Source of the DNA: Purpureocillium takamizusanense
Taxonomy: Eukaryota; Ascomycota; Sordariomycetes; Hypocreales; Ophiocordycipitaceae
DNA length: 64,000 nucleotides
Direction: 5' to 3'
Assembly (NCBI RefSeq): GCF_022605165.1
Contig: NC_063070.1
Span: 992,001-1,056,000 of the forward strand
Shown here: positions 43,459-55,157 of the stretch, in pieces
Position numbering within the stretch: the stretch's first letter is position 1
Layout: each line of letters begins with the position of its first letter
Program-made: the position numbers and the translations under genes
The notes under the pieces: generated by a model
The model's database searches: none
What the model was told of the DNA's origin: nothing
Seen by the model: only the letters and a program-made list of their open reading frames with translations

Positions 43459-46389
43459 TCACCCCGTCTTGCGCCGTTTCGAGGAATCTGCCCCTGCTGC
43501 TACGGTAGGCGGAAAGGGGCCCGGCATGGGGCCGGAGCGTTTCTTGGAGTCGCCCGCGCCGACGTCCAAGCCATCCTCGAGGTCTATGGACTGGGGGTAT
43601 GGGCTCCTGATGTCGCTGGCGATGAAGGGGGTGCTCGGCCCGGGGCGCGCCTCGGGCGGGGACATGATGGACGCGATGTTGCGGAACGATGCCCCGATCT
43701 CCTCGACGCCGGTGCCGCGGTACTCGCGCGGCGTAGCTAGCTCCTCGGCCTCAACAGACGTCAGATCCGCATCCCCCTCGGCCACGCACATGACCACGCT
43801 CTGGAACGAGGCCCTCGAGCTCCTGCGCGTGTCCAGGTACGCCCGCAGGTCGTAGCACTGTCGGCACGAGGGGTACACGGCGTACCGGTCGGCCTCGTCG
43901 AGGTGCCGCGGGAGCTGCGGCCGGCTGCCCAGCCCACACTTTTCCTGGACGTCGTCGAAGATGTCCGCCATCGGCGTGAAATACGTATGACGCGGGCCCT
44001 TGCCCCAATACTCGTTCCGGCCCCAGAGCTGACCGACGAGGCTGTTGGTGTCAGCGTCGACGATGACGCCCCCGCTGTCGCCCTCGACGCCAATGCCGGA
44101 GCGGATCCACTCGTCCTCGTTGTCTCCGGACGGCTCCTCGATGTACCACTCTCGCGTGAGCTTGCCCGTGCCGTAGTACTCGGGGCTGACGTACGCCGGA
44201 CATTCACCTATCAAGCCGTGCTGGTAGCCAGACGTCCGGCCGCTGGAGACGACCACGCTGCCGGGGACGACGCCCCCCGGCCCGCCGTCTGCCGACGTCG
44301 CGTTGACCAGCGGCTCCTGCGCAGACGGCTGCGTGTCCGAGGGGAAGTGACGCAGCATGTTGGCCCCGCGGGGTGGCTTGGCGGCCGAGATCAAGGCCCA
44401 GTCCGTCATGACGAGGGGGCGGTCCACCAGACAGTCGTCCCAGTACGGGTCGTGCGAGACGCGTGTCGTCTTGAGGTCGATGCCCGACGTGGCGCGGATG
44501 CGGCCGAGCGAGAAATCGCCGACGGCGTCCAGGGCATCGTGGCTCTCCCTGGTGCACAGGGCCCGGTCCTCGGGAGACGGGTGTTGGACCACGACATCGA
44601 CAAAGTCGTGGTACGCCTCCATAAACGGATGAAAGTTGGCCAGCCAAAAGTACGCTTCGCCAAAGTGGATGCAGGGCCCGAGAGTCGCCGTGCTGTCGAG
44701 GACGTCGCCGCTCCCGCGTATGCCGATGCTGTCGCCCATGCACGGATGGGCGAAGTGGAAGGGGTTCTTGGGCGAGCACACGTCGTCCCTGTGAGTCGGC
44801 GCGAGGCCCCTGGGCCACCTCCTGGAGCGGACAATCTTGCCGACGGTAAAGACGTACGACACGTGGTACTTGAACTGTTCGGGCAGCAGGTCGAAGACGT
44901 GGGCGGCGATGATGTACTTGCGAGCGCGTGAGAGTTTGCCGGGCGTCATGATGCACAGGCGCCTGGTATGCGCCTTACGGCCCCTGGCCACACTCACAAC
45001 GTGCCGCGGACCAGTCCATCTGGGCAGAAACTCGGCGAGGAACGGCAGGATTGCATGCTCAAAGACGAGCGGGAACGACGCATTGTCAATGATTCTGGAT
45101 GCGCGGGCGCGGACCATGTCGGTTGGCGAGTCGGCGTTTCGAGGCGTCCCCGCGTGGCTCCTCTTGAGCTTTTTCTCAACGATGTAGCGGAGCTGGTCGT
45201 GACACTTGCGCTTGGCGAGGGCGACGGCCCGCAGTTCGTCCTTGAGGGCCACCTCTTTCGGGCCGGGGAGAGGTGTCGTCGACTTGTTGCTCCCATCGGA
45301 CGCGGATCGGGCCATGGCTTCGGCGGGGTTCTGGTTTGGCTTCGGGAGCTGCCAGTCTCTGACGTCGCCCTTGCCGGATCGTGGATGCGCCACGACGACG
45401 TGCGACCGCACCATGCGAACGTCGCCAAACTCGGCCTCGGCGCAGCCCGGCACAGGACAAACGAGCAGGTGCTGCTCCTTGACGTGCCAGGCCAGGGCGT
45501 CGCGAGAGGCATGGCTCGGGGTGCGGCAGCCCTGCCAGTAGCAGTCGTGGACGTGCTTCTCCCTGACATGCTCCGTGAGGTCGGTCTGGGACGCAAAGGA
45601 CCGGAGGCACTGCGGGCCAAGGCACATGAGGGCATCGTCCGGGGCCGCCATCCTCTTGTCGTCGATGGACAGCGGGCTCGCGCAGCGTGACATTTCTCTC
45701 ACGGACGTGACGGTGGCGCTGTGGTCCGTCTCCACGGACGACATGGTCGAGCCGGAGGACGAGGGTGCGTCGACGCTGGGGCTGCTCAAGGCCTTGTAAC
45801 GTCGCCGCACGGCGCGCATTCGCGGGGGACGGTCGACCCGGAGCGGCTTCACGTCGTCTGGCGAGGATGAGCATTCCGCATCGGGGGTCCAGGGGCCCGT
45901 CTTCCACGCGGGGTGCGGCGGCGGTATGTCGCAGTACCCGGGCAGGGCGAAGTCGAAGCTGTCGCCGATGTCATACTTGACGTCGACGTACGGCGGGAAC
46001 GGGTGCGAGGCGGCAACATCATGGCCGTAGAAGCTGCCGGCGTCGTCGACGACGGCGAAGCCGGGCAGGCCCAGGCTCGGGCACGGGTCGGGGGTCAACT
46101 GGATAAAGGACACGGGCGAGGCGCCCGCGGAGGCGCCGTACGTGCCCGCCGGCGAGACGGGTGACGCGCTGCTGTTCGGGTACGGCGAGTTGGCGGGCGG
46201 CTTGAGGCAGTCGTCGGCCAGCAGCGGGACCTGCGACGAGACGGTGGAGCGACGGCTGCTCGCGGCGCTGCGGCCGCTCGACGGCGGGCGGTAGCCGGGC
46301 ACCGGCGAGGCGCGCGGCGAGGGCGTCGGCGAGGGCGTGGGACGGACGACGTGCAGCTCTGGCGGCTGGAGCAGGTCCGGCCGCGACAT
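43459..46389 (-). CDS. C2H2 zinc-finger protein with trypsin-like serine protease domain
   Basis: Single exon, 976 aa from the first ATG; the frame continues upstream to a TTG but without an ATG. A Pro/Ser-rich disordered N-terminus (1-245) is followed by three adjacent C2H2-like fingers at about 255-335: CLGPQC...H...H, CYWQGC...H, CPVPGCAEAEF...H. A basic coiled segment (LKDELRAVALAKRKCHDQLRYIVEKKLKR) leads to a C-terminal domain with trypsin-like landmarks: FWLANFHPF (H587 candidate), VMTDWALI (D663) and VEGDSGGVIVDA (S772), in the order and rough spacing of a serine-protease triad. There is no signal peptide, so an intracellular, perhaps nuclear, location is expected. Regions of this kind occur in ascomycete proteins of unknown role; activity is inferred from motifs only. 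The tail KKRSGPMPG...SSKRRKTG is a possible nuclear signal. Confidence 0.75.
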   Translation of the reverse strand: MSRPDLLQPPELHVVRPTPSPTPSPRASPVPGYRPPSSGRSAASSRRSTVSSQVPLLADDCLKPPANSPYPNSSASPVSPAGTYGASAGASPVSFIQLTPDPCPSLGLPGFAVVDDAGSFYGHDVAASHPFPPYVDVKYDIGDSFDFALPGYCDIPPPHPAWKTGPWTPDAECSSSPDDVKPLRVDRPPRMRAVRRRYKALSSPSVDAPSSSGSTMSSVETDHSATVTSVREMSRCASPLSIDDKRMAAPDDALMCLGPQCLRSFASQTDLTEHVREKHVHDCYWQGCRTPSHASRDALAWHVKEQHLLVCPVPGCAEAEFGDVRMVRSHVVVAHPRSGKGDVRDWQLPKPNQNPAEAMARSASDGSNKSTTPLPGPKEVALKDELRAVALAKRKCHDQLRYIVEKKLKRSHAGTPRNADSPTDMVRARASRIIDNASFPLVFEHAILPFLAEFLPRWTGPRHVVSVARGRKAHTRRLCIMTPGKLSRARKYIIAAHVFDLLPEQFKYHVSYVFTVGKIVRSRRWPRGLAPTHRDDVCSPKNPFHFAHPCMGDSIGIRGSGDVLDSTATLGPCIHFGEAYFWLANFHPFMEAYHDFVDVVVQHPSPEDRALCTRESHDALDAVGDFSLGRIRATSGIDLKTTRVSHDPYWDDCLVDRPLVMTDWALISAAKPPRGANMLRHFPSDTQPSAQEPLVNATSADGGPGGVVPGSVVVSSGRTSGYQHGLIGECPAYVSPEYYGTGKLTREWYIEEPSGDNEDEWIRSGIGVEGDSGGVIVDADTNSLVGQLWGRNEYWGKGPRHTYFTPMADIFDDVQEKCGLGSRPQLPRHLDEADRYAVYPSCRQCYDLRAYLDTRRSSRASFQSVVMCVAEGDADLTSVEAEELATPREYRGTGVEEIGASFRNIASIMSPPEARPGPSTPFIASDIRSPYPQSIDLEDGLDVGAGDSKKRSGPMPGPFPPTVAAGADSSKRRKTG

Positions 46390-48077
46390 GGCCACGTCGT
46401 GCTCTGGGCGTACTCTGGAGCGTACTCTGACGTACTCTGAGGCGTGTCTGAGGCGTACTCGAGGGCAATGAACAGCTGATGCAACCGGGTTGGACTCGAG
46501 GCTCGAGGGGGGTAGAGACAGTGTGTCGATCGATGCGTACAACGTCCCAACAGGCTGCAACGGCTGCAACGGCGGTGTCGGCCCCAACGTCTCAACAGCA
46601 ACAGCAACAGCAACAAGCTCAGTGGCGGTTAGAGAGGCAAAGAGAAAAAGGCAACCGAAGGGTCGCTACCAGCAGCCACCGTCTTTACCAGACTGGACAC
46701 GCACTCTACCCCTCAGTCATTCCGGAGAGACGGCCATATGAACAATAAAACGAGGCAACTCCACGCAGGACCGGGGGGGTTATGCAGCCCAGCCGCTGGG
46801 CGGGTTGCCTCGCGCGGCCTCCCATGGCGAACCAACGGGGTCGGCGGGCTGACTAGGACGACCCGGCCAGGGCTGACAATGCTTGGTTTCCTCTCTTCCC
46901 ACTGTGCATGCGGTGCTGGCTGCGGCAAACCCGGCAGCCGGGTCGCTTTCCGGCCCCCAAGCGCGCTCGTGCTCACCCGGCCCCCAAAGCTGCACATTCG
47001 GGACGGGCGGGGACAAGGGTTGCGGATGCTGTCTGGTTGTGCGCCGACCGTAGAAAGAGGGAGTGTCGAAATGATGGCGCTCTCTGCTCTCTTTTGCGGT
47101 TGCGTATGCCATGCACGGAGTTTTGACGCGGGATGCGCCTTGAGAAGTAAACGTGCTTATTGCATGATATCTGTTAGGTCTGTGTTGTTATGCTCCAAGC
47201 GTGGATTTCTCTGAGCGCTCCCACCTAGTCTGCTCCAAGTGACTAAAAAGACGGCGCCTATAACCAGGTACGCTACTGCTAAAACCTATACTTTTTATTG
47301 CTTGAGTTTTATTTCATTCGTGTTTTAGCGGAGTCTACTCGGACTAGAGCTTAGGCTTATTAACATATAGAGTCAATATCCTATATGCTAGAATTATAAC
47401 TGCAATCTATATAAGTCAGAAAAAGCAGCGTGCTAATTAGCCGTCCGTCTAGTTTTTTTTTCCCTGTTTAAAATCTAGCAGTTTTATAGTTAATTACTCC
47501 GCGTATTTATTTTTACTAAGTCTCGAGAAATAATATTAGAGGTGGATGAGGTTAATTTAACTCCAGTCGCTAGGACGACGCTATAACGAAAGAGTTTACA
47601 GAAAAGATTGATTCGCTGCCTCCTATGTCGGACGAGGGAGAAGAATAAAAAGAAGAAGAGGAAGAAGTAAACAAGCCTCGACGCAGTAGCAGCAGAGGAC
47701 AGGCGACTGGATATTGCTTGCTCTCAGCCGCTGTCCTTGAGGTACAGTATTCAACATACGTTAGTACTTGGACAGATATAATATTGCGGTCTACAGTCTA
47801 ACATTAATCGTTTCCGCGTAAAGAGCATCACGGCCCGTTTGTCTCGGCAGGATATGTCACCGCCGCAGACACCACCTCGCTTCGGCAGGATCATGTTTCC
47901 ATCATACTGTACTTTATACACCATTACAGCAAGACACAACGGCGATGCAGTATCAACATGCGTGATTCGTTCATATACACGTCTCAGCCCTTCCCAGTCA
48001 AGACATAATGCAACAGGCCCAATGTCAGCAAACCTCCGTGACTCCAAACTCCAGCAACTAGCAACTCGTCAAAGGAC
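46390..48077. other. Spacer between protease-like gene and POL2 3' end
   Basis: This 1.69-kb spacer contains the promoter of the protease-like gene (CAACAG/AACAGC repeats near 46595-46620), an AT-rich island listed separately, and the POL2 3' flank. No gene was supported. Confidence 0.6.
47215..47760. repeat. AT-rich island, likely RIP-degraded repeat relic
   Basis: Sample 60-base blocks here have about 17-19 G/C (near 30 percent), against well over half G/C in surrounding DNA. TA steps and runs such as ATATAG and TTATAG are frequent, and no frame survives. In Pezizomycotina this is the usual look of a transposon copy mutated by repeat-induced point mutation. The boundaries are approximate and the original element is not recognisable. 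Confidence 0.55.
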
Positions 48078-51000
48078 TCACAGCCCCGCGTACACGCCGT
48101 CGACGACGTCCCCCAGCATGCGCAGCTGGTAGTACCGGGCCACGCGCCTCATGACGGCCAGGCGGCGCGTCACGTCGTCGCGGGCCACCACCTCGGTCCA
48201 CTCGCCGCTGCAGGTGCAGTGCTCCATGAGGTCGTTGACGCGCAGGGCGCCGCAGCGCGCGCACTTGAGGTCCTGCGTCGCCCACTCGACGAGCCACGCC
48301 TGCACCATGGCCACGAGGCGCTCCTCGACGGCGACGCGGTCGTACTCGCTCCCGCACAGCGCGCACCGCCACGCCTGCGCGTCGGGCTCGCGGCCGCCCC
48401 CCCGCAGCAGGTCTTCGTCCCGGCACAGGTCCAGGTCCCGCGCCATGGTGCAGCTGTCGCACGACACCTGCGCCAGCCGCAGGCTCTCCGACGGGTTGGC
48501 AAAGGTGCCGTCGCGGGAGAACTCGCGCACCTCAAACAGCGCCAGCAGCTCCTTGCGCAGCAGCCGCGCCTCGAGCGTGATGTTCTTGTCGAGCGACAGC
48601 ACCTGCATGAGCGACTTGACCAGCTCCAGCACCGGCCCGCCGCGGTGCTGCAGGTGCGAGCCCGGCAGCGTGGGGAACGAGTAGTCCTCGGCCAGCTCCG
48701 GGTGCAGGAGCTCGCGCTTCTGCTGGTTGACGAGGCCCACGATGGCCTTTTTGAGCGGCTTCTCGAATGCCTTGCCCAGGATGATGTGCTGCTGCTGCCC
48801 CTCTCCGTCGCCGAGCTTGTCCGCCGGCAGCTGCGTGAGGCGCGGCGTCGAGTTCGGATCCGCCCCCGGCGCCGGCCGCTTGAGCGAGTGCATGAGCTGG
48901 ATAAACTCAATCACCCACTCCTGGAAGACGGGCTGCAGGCGCGCGGGCAGAAACGTGGCCATCTGCCAGTGCATGACGGTCTCGAGGCGCTGCTCCTCGG
49001 CCTCGACCACCTCCTGGCACGCCTTGCCGCCGTAGTTGAACTCGTCGTACCACACCAGGTAGTCCCAGTACTCGGTGATCTCGAGGTCGATGAAGTGGAA
49101 CAGCGGCTTGCTCTTGATGGACTTGATGACGTACTGGCTGTAGGCAAAGGCGTTGCCGACCTCGGCCTTGGTCGTCTGCAGGATCAGGCGGTTGGCGCTG
49201 GCGAAGACGACCTGCGAGCCGACGCGGCGGAAGTCGGCCATGAGCTGCTGGAACGCCTTGCGCGACATCATCTGCACGTAGTGGTGCAGCGCGCGGTCGT
49301 ACATGAAGGAGTCGGGGCTCTCGACCCAGCGCACCAGGTGCTGCACCAGCACGTCGGCCATGGTGCTGCCCTTGCACGCCTCTGCCCACCACGCCTTGAC
49401 CATCTCCCGCAGCACCAGCACGCCCGCGTTGGAAAAGGCGTTGTCCGACGCCAGGGCCTCGGAGCCGTCCGCCGTCGGGTTGAGGGAGACGGCGTCGGCG
49501 CCCTCGAGCTCGTTGATGAGCGACGACGTCAGCACCGTGTTGATGGCCAGGTTGCGCACGTCCAGGTCGATGCACACGGACGAGTAGGTGCCGGGGTTGT
49601 TAACGCTGGGCATCTTGACCGCGTCCAGGAGGGGGCCGACGACGTCGTCGTTCTCGTAGCCCGCGTGGTCGGGACGCGCGCCCGCCGACCACCACAGCAC
49701 CACCCCGTTGGCCTGCAGCCGCCGCGCGTAGGCGATGTCGATGAGGAAGCGCGGGTCCTCGCGCTCCAGGTTGCACAGGGGCACGTCGCCGTGCCGCGCG
49801 AGCGCCGTCAGGTGCAGGATCCACGACCCGAGCCCCAGGTAGTGCCCGACCAGGCGGCGCGCCACCACCGACTGCCATCCCAGCGGCGGCAGCGAGCTGT
49901 CCGAGGCGTCGTACTTGAGCGGCAGCACCGGGAACTCGCCCAGGACCGGCACGTCGTGCACGAGGAGGTTGCGCTGCGGCGACTGGATCACCATCATCTG
50001 CGGCCGGGCGGCGGCCTCGTCCTTGCGCATCTTCTTGACGATGTCGCCGATCTCGAGGTGGGCCTTGCGCCGCGTCGTCACCTGCGTGATCCGAAACGTC
50101 ACCCGCTCCTGGTACGTGAAGCAGTCCTGCCAGTTGGTGCCGGCCGCCTCCCGCGCCCGCGCCGCCAGCATCTCGGCGTACAGTCGCGTCACGTTGGGCA
50201 GGTCCTGCCCCGAGTCTCTGCTCTTCTGCAGGATCACCACGTGCGCCTGGTCGCTGGTCGTGGAGAAGATGCCAAAGACCTGCCGCTCGCCGGCGGTGAT
50301 GTGCGACATGTAAATGTACGCCAGCGGCGACGACTCCAGGTACGTCCGCGGCTTGAGCGGGCGCCGGAGGCCACCCAGGTCGAAGCCCGTCTCCAGGCCG
50401 CGGCCGAGGACGCCCTGCTGCTCCTCGTCGATGGTGCACAGGTTGCCCAGCTGCAGCACGGCCCGGACGTTGAGCGGCACCTGCTTCTCGTACACGCCCT
50501 CGACGCTCGGGTGGTTGAAGAGCAGCGAGAACTTGTCCGCCTGGCTAAAGTAGACGTCCTCGGGCACCGTCAGCTTGAAGAGGTGGCTCGACGGGTGCCC
50601 GTTGGGCAGCGTGTGGTTGACCTGCTCGACGTGGCAGCCGTCAATCTCAATGTCGGGCAGCTCCTTGCTCTTGAGGTTGAGAAACACCTGCCGGGGCACC
50701 TTGATCTTGACGGTGTGGATCTTGCCGTCGATGAGCATGTGCGCCGTGACGATGCCGGGGCTGTCCGTCGCCTTGAGGTGAAGCAGCTGCCACGTGCTCA
50801 TGAACGTCAGATGGGCCTGCTTGCGGAACGTCTGCTCGATGTTGCTGTTGCCGCCGCTGCCGCCGACGACGCCTTTGCGCTCGCCAAACAGCTGCCGCCG
50901 GCGAATCCGCGCCTGCTTCTGCAGCTTCCACTTTTTCTTCTGGTACTGCAGAAAGGCCGGGTAGTCGTCCGACGGCCCGGGCATCTCCTTGGGCAGCGCC

Positions 51001-54000
51001 GCCGCCAGGGGGTCCGCGCCCTCGGCCGGTTCGGGAGACTTGCGCTTCTGCGCCGTGGCCGCCGTGGCCGCCGTCGCTGCCTGCGAGGACGCAATCGCCG
51101 CGCTCACCGTCCTCGGCTTCAGCAGCCTGTCCCCAAAGTCCTCCATGTCCTCCACGCGCGTCCCACTCAGGTTGGTAATCTCCCCCAGCGGCTCCTTGCT
51201 AAACAGGTCCGTGAGCTTCTTCTGCTTCATCTTGTCGTCCTTGATGTTGATGCGCCGCTGCAGCCAGTCGGGGTGCGGCACGCGCGGCACCGGGTTGCGG
51301 ACCTTTTGCAGGGCCGCCGGGATGGTGATGAGCTTCTGGATGACGGAGCCCAGGCGCTCGAGGTAGTAGTCCCAGTCGAGCAGGGCCCGCGGGTCCGTGT
51401 CGGCGGGCTCCTCCTTGAGCCACTTCCTCAGGTACGTCCGCTTGACCGTCTCGTCGGCGGAGAAGATGGCCACGGGGACGGCGCGCTCCGTGACGGGCGC
51501 GCTGCGCGGCCGCGAGCAGATGATGAACTTGCAGTTGAGCCCCTTGTCCTTGACCATTTGCTCGCCGAGGAAGTCGGCCAGGCGCCGCGCCGTCGTGATG
51601 CTCGTCGACTTTTGGCTGCCGTACTCCTCGAGCGTCTTGGACATGCTGCGGTTCTCCGAGATGAGCTCCATGAGCTCCTCGTCGGCGAGCGTGGACCCCT
51701 TGCTGTGCAGCACGTCGAGCCACCGGTTCGCCACCTTGGCGACGGCCGCGTAGCACTGCGCCAGGTCCTCGCCCTCGAGGAAGAACTTGAAGATTTGCTG
51801 CTGGAAGATCTTGATGAGCTTGAGCTCGCCGCGTCGCTTGACCTCGAAGCCCTTGAGCTCCGCGAGGCTGCCGTCGTCGTTGAAGACGGCGTAGCGCTTC
51901 TTGAGGTTCTTGTCCTCCTCCTTGGACGTCGGCAGGATCATGGCCCGGTACGGCCCGTCGACCTCGAAGAAGATGGAGTTGTCGCTGTGCGTCTCGTACC
52001 GGAACGTCTTGGGGTCCGCGAGCGTCTGGTACTGGTGGTTGGTGAACCGGTCGTGCACCAGGTGGTTCAGCATCACGCACGGGTACGAGATGTTGAGCTT
52101 CTTGCCGTTCTTGAGCCGAAAGGCAAAGTTCTCGGGGAACGTGGCCGGCAGCATGCACCAGATGCCGTCCGTGTCGAGCTCGAGCGGGCGGCCGAGGCGC
52201 TCGACGAGCTGGCGCGCCATCTGGATGATGGTGGCGCCCGTCAGGCACGTCACGCCGGCCATCTCCATCGAGTACCAGCGCGAGCCCTTGCGCATGACGT
52301 AGCCGTAAAACGAGTTGAGGATGACCTTGTGCGCCAGCTGCAGCGAGTCGTACAGGATAATCATCTTCTTGGCCGCGTCCACGTCGCCCGCCGAGGCGCC
52401 CGACGACTTGAGCGCCTCCGTCTTGCCCTTCCACACCTTGGCCTTGCCCTTGTAGTCGTAGCGGCGGTCGCGGAAGTCGCGCACCGTGTTGATGTAGAAG
52501 GGGTTCTCGCGCTGGCAGATGATGGCCTCGCGCACAATCGTCGTCGAGTCGTGGATCTTGTGGTACACCTTTTGCGAAAACAGCTGCAGGCGCTTGCGCA
52601 CGAGGCCGGCCTGCTCGTCGGCGCCCAGGTCCTGGAACGTCCGCATCGGCGCCTGCGGCGTCTTGCCCGGGAACCGCTCGTTCTCGAGCGCGTTGCGGAT
52701 CATGTTGTACTCGTCGCGCTTGGCCGGCATGTACTCGCCGCGCCACGCCCAGGGCATCCGCCGGTCGCACGTCTTGCCGGGCCGGTTGAAGTCGCAGGCC
52801 GCGCAGTCCGACTCGGAGATCATCGAGTCCGGCTGCAGCCGGTTCGTCGTCATGATGTTGGGGTACATGGACGCCACGTCCAGGTGGTAGATGAGCGGCC
52901 GCTCGTGGCGGTTCGGCACCTCCTTGAGCTTGGCCAGCGCGTCGACGATTTGCCGCCGGACCTCGTCGTAGTTTTCCACCTCGTCGAGGCTCTTCTTCTC
53001 CTCGACCGTGATGACGAAGCGCAGCGCCGAGTCGAGGTCGCGCAGCAGCTCGTCGACGGCGCCCGGGTCCACGGCGAAGTCGACGGGGATGTCGGAGCGG
53101 AACACGCCCGCCTCGATGCTCTCGACGTGGCCGCCCACGTACGTCTCCGAGTCGAGCAGGTGCCCGTCCCAGAAGGCCTCCTTGGGCGACTGGTGCTTGT
53201 TGGGCAGCACAATCTCCTTTTGGTAGGCCTGCACCATGAGGAGCATCTCGCACAGCGTGCCCGTGCCCTTTCTCAGCGTGTCGTCGCCGCCCAGCGGCAG
53301 GATGGTGCACAGCGAGAAGATAAAGGGGTGCACGTACTTCATGTACAGGTAGTAGGTCGCGACGGCGTCCGACACCGAGTACTCGGCCAGCGTCTGCGGG
53401 CGCTCGCTCGCGTACGGCGTCATCAGCTCCGGGTCCAGCTCGTCCGGGTCGTAGCCCAGCTTGGCGACGGTGACGGCCTTGAGGCCGCGCGAGCCCTGCG
53501 GCAGATACGAGTCGCGGTTGACCCAGTGGAAGCAGTCCATGTGCACGCCGTAGCTGCACTTGAACTGGTCCTCGCCGTCCTTTTTCCACCCAATCTCCTG
53601 GTACATGTCGATGCCGTTGACGCTCGCCCGCGCCTCCACAAACGGCCAGTCGAAGAAGTCGCCGTTGTACGTGGCAATCACCGTCGGCCGCGCCTCCTTG
53701 ACGTGCAGGAAGAAGCGCTCGATGAGGGCCTTTTCGTTGGGCTCGTTGAAGATCATGAATGGCCCCGGGTACTCGGGCTTGGGCGTGTAGTCAAAGTCGC
53801 CAATGTCCTCGGAGATGATTTCGCGGTTGGTGATGAGGAACCCCTGGCCGTCAATCATGTACGAAATCATCATGATCTGGTCAATCGCCGCGTCGGGGAA
53901 CTTGAGCGGCAGCTTGGTCGTCTCAATGTCAAACGCCAGCACCACCGGGTCCGCGGGCAGCGAGCGCTCCTCGTTGAGCCACACCTTGGTCACGCCGTGC

Positions 54001-54910
54001 TTGGCCTCGACAAAGTACCATTTTCCCACTCGTATGTCTGCAACGGTCAGCTGGCCAACCCGGCAGACGTCGGGGACAGATAGCCGGGTCCGACTCACCC
54101 AAGTCGATCATGACTCGCACGTGGTACGGCACATCGTATTCGCGAATGTCGACAATGTAGTCGCTCGCGTCCGCAAACGAGCCGTTGGCCCGGTCGTTGT
54201 CGCGCAGGTCGTCGTCGAAGAGATCAAAGTTGCCGCTGGCTCTGTCACGGGTCAGTCGAGGAGCGAGCTGCAGGACGGGTGGCCATGGGCACATACGACA
54301 CCACCTCGGCGTAGGCGTCCATGGCATTCATGTTCTTCTTGTTCTTCTCCGCGACGGGCATTATGTCCCGCCTCGCCGCCATGAGGTCGCCGACGTTGGC
54401 AAACTTGAGCTCGAGAAACGTCCGGCGGTGGCCGAGCAGGTGGTTCGGCAGCTTCAGGTCGTCCTTTTCGATGCGCCGGACGCCCTTGACGAGGCCGCCG
54501 CCGCCGGGCACGCGCTTGATCCACTCCTCGACCTCGGACTCGTGGCCCCTCTTGACGGCGATGAGGAAATACGGATCGTACTCGACCGTCGCCTTGAACG
54601 TCGACCCGTCGAGCTCGATAAAGTAGCAGTCGAGCGCCGCCCGCCCGCCGGGTATCCTCTCGTCCTCGATGGCCGTCGACTGCACGTTGACGAGCCAGCC
54701 CTCCTTTTTCTTGCCGCTCTCGTACCGGCCGAAGCCCATGTTCTCGTCGATGGTGTGCGCCAGCCGCGTGCGCTCCCACTTCTCGTCGGCAGACGTGCCC
54801 TCGGCCCGCGACGAGGCCGCAAAGGTCCGTCCGCCCCGTCCGCCATGGTATGCCGCCTTGCCGCCGCGGCGGAAGCCCTTTTGCGGCCGCCGGAGGCTTG
54901 TGTTGGGCAT
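48078..54910 (-). CDS. POL2: DNA polymerase epsilon catalytic subunit A (Pol2)
   Basis: Model: complement(join(48078..54037,54099..54241,54297..54910)), 2238 aa (yeast 2222). This is the leading-strand replicase with proofreading. Exonuclease motifs are FDIETTKLP (D289/E291), NGDFFDWPF and YSVSDAVATYY. Polymerase motifs are LDVASMYPNI (A), NSFYGYVMRKGSRWYS (B) and LDTDGIWC (C). The inactivated second polymerase-like half fills about 1200-2000. The C-terminus carries two cysteine clusters, CDSCTMARDLDLC...CALCG and CARCGALRVNDLMEHCTC, which bind zinc or iron-sulfur and dock the B subunit. Both introns lie near the N-terminus, and splicing restores VVSASGNFDLF and MIDLDIRVGKWY. All catalytic residues are intact, so the protein should be functional. 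It is divergent from COX20. Confidence 0.97.
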
Positions 54911-54982
54911 GGCGGAGCTCGAGCTATGTGACGGTGGCTCCTTGGTGTGTGGCGGGCGTCATGGGTGTTGTGGATTGGGTTG

Positions 54983-55070
54983 GATGCCGCAGACGCTGGG
55001 TGTAGATGAACCTGCAATGGATTCGCAGACGCTGGGTGTAGATGAACCTACAATCGATGCCGCAGACGCC
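54983..55070. repeat. 36-bp tandem repeat, 2.4 copies, in the POL2/COX20 promoter
   Basis: Unit 1 (54983-55019) and unit 2 (55020-55055) share CGCAGACGCTGGGTGTAGAT followed by GAACCT; a third partial unit starts with GATGCCGCAGACGC. The copies differ at only a few positions, so the duplication is fairly recent. Confidence 0.8.
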
Positions 55071-55151
55071 AGGTTGTGGTACGGCGCCAGGATGCTCTTG
55101 GCGATGAGGGTGTCTCAAACGCAGTCTGTGGCTCAAGGGAGACGCGCTTCG

Positions 55152-55157
55152 ACGCGT
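55152..55157. promoter_or_regulatory. MCB-like ACGCGT element
   Basis: ACGCGT is the yeast MluI cell-cycle box bound by MBF at G1/S genes, including replication genes. It lies about 240 bp upstream of the POL2 start and 315 bp upstream of COX20. It is a single short match in GC-rich DNA, so weak on its own. Confidence 0.35.

Noticed and set aside
46390..46587. 66-codon N-terminal extension of the protease-like protein
   Set aside because: The extension begins at TTG, not ATG, is low-complexity and runs over CAACAG repeats; the first ATG at 46389 is preferred.
48219..54083. Open frame of 1954 codons antisense to POL2, and a 796-codon frame in another phase
   Set aside because: They mirror a real gene with strong G/C third-position bias, which removes stops from the complementary frame. 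The translations are rich in Arg, Leu and Val with no domain.
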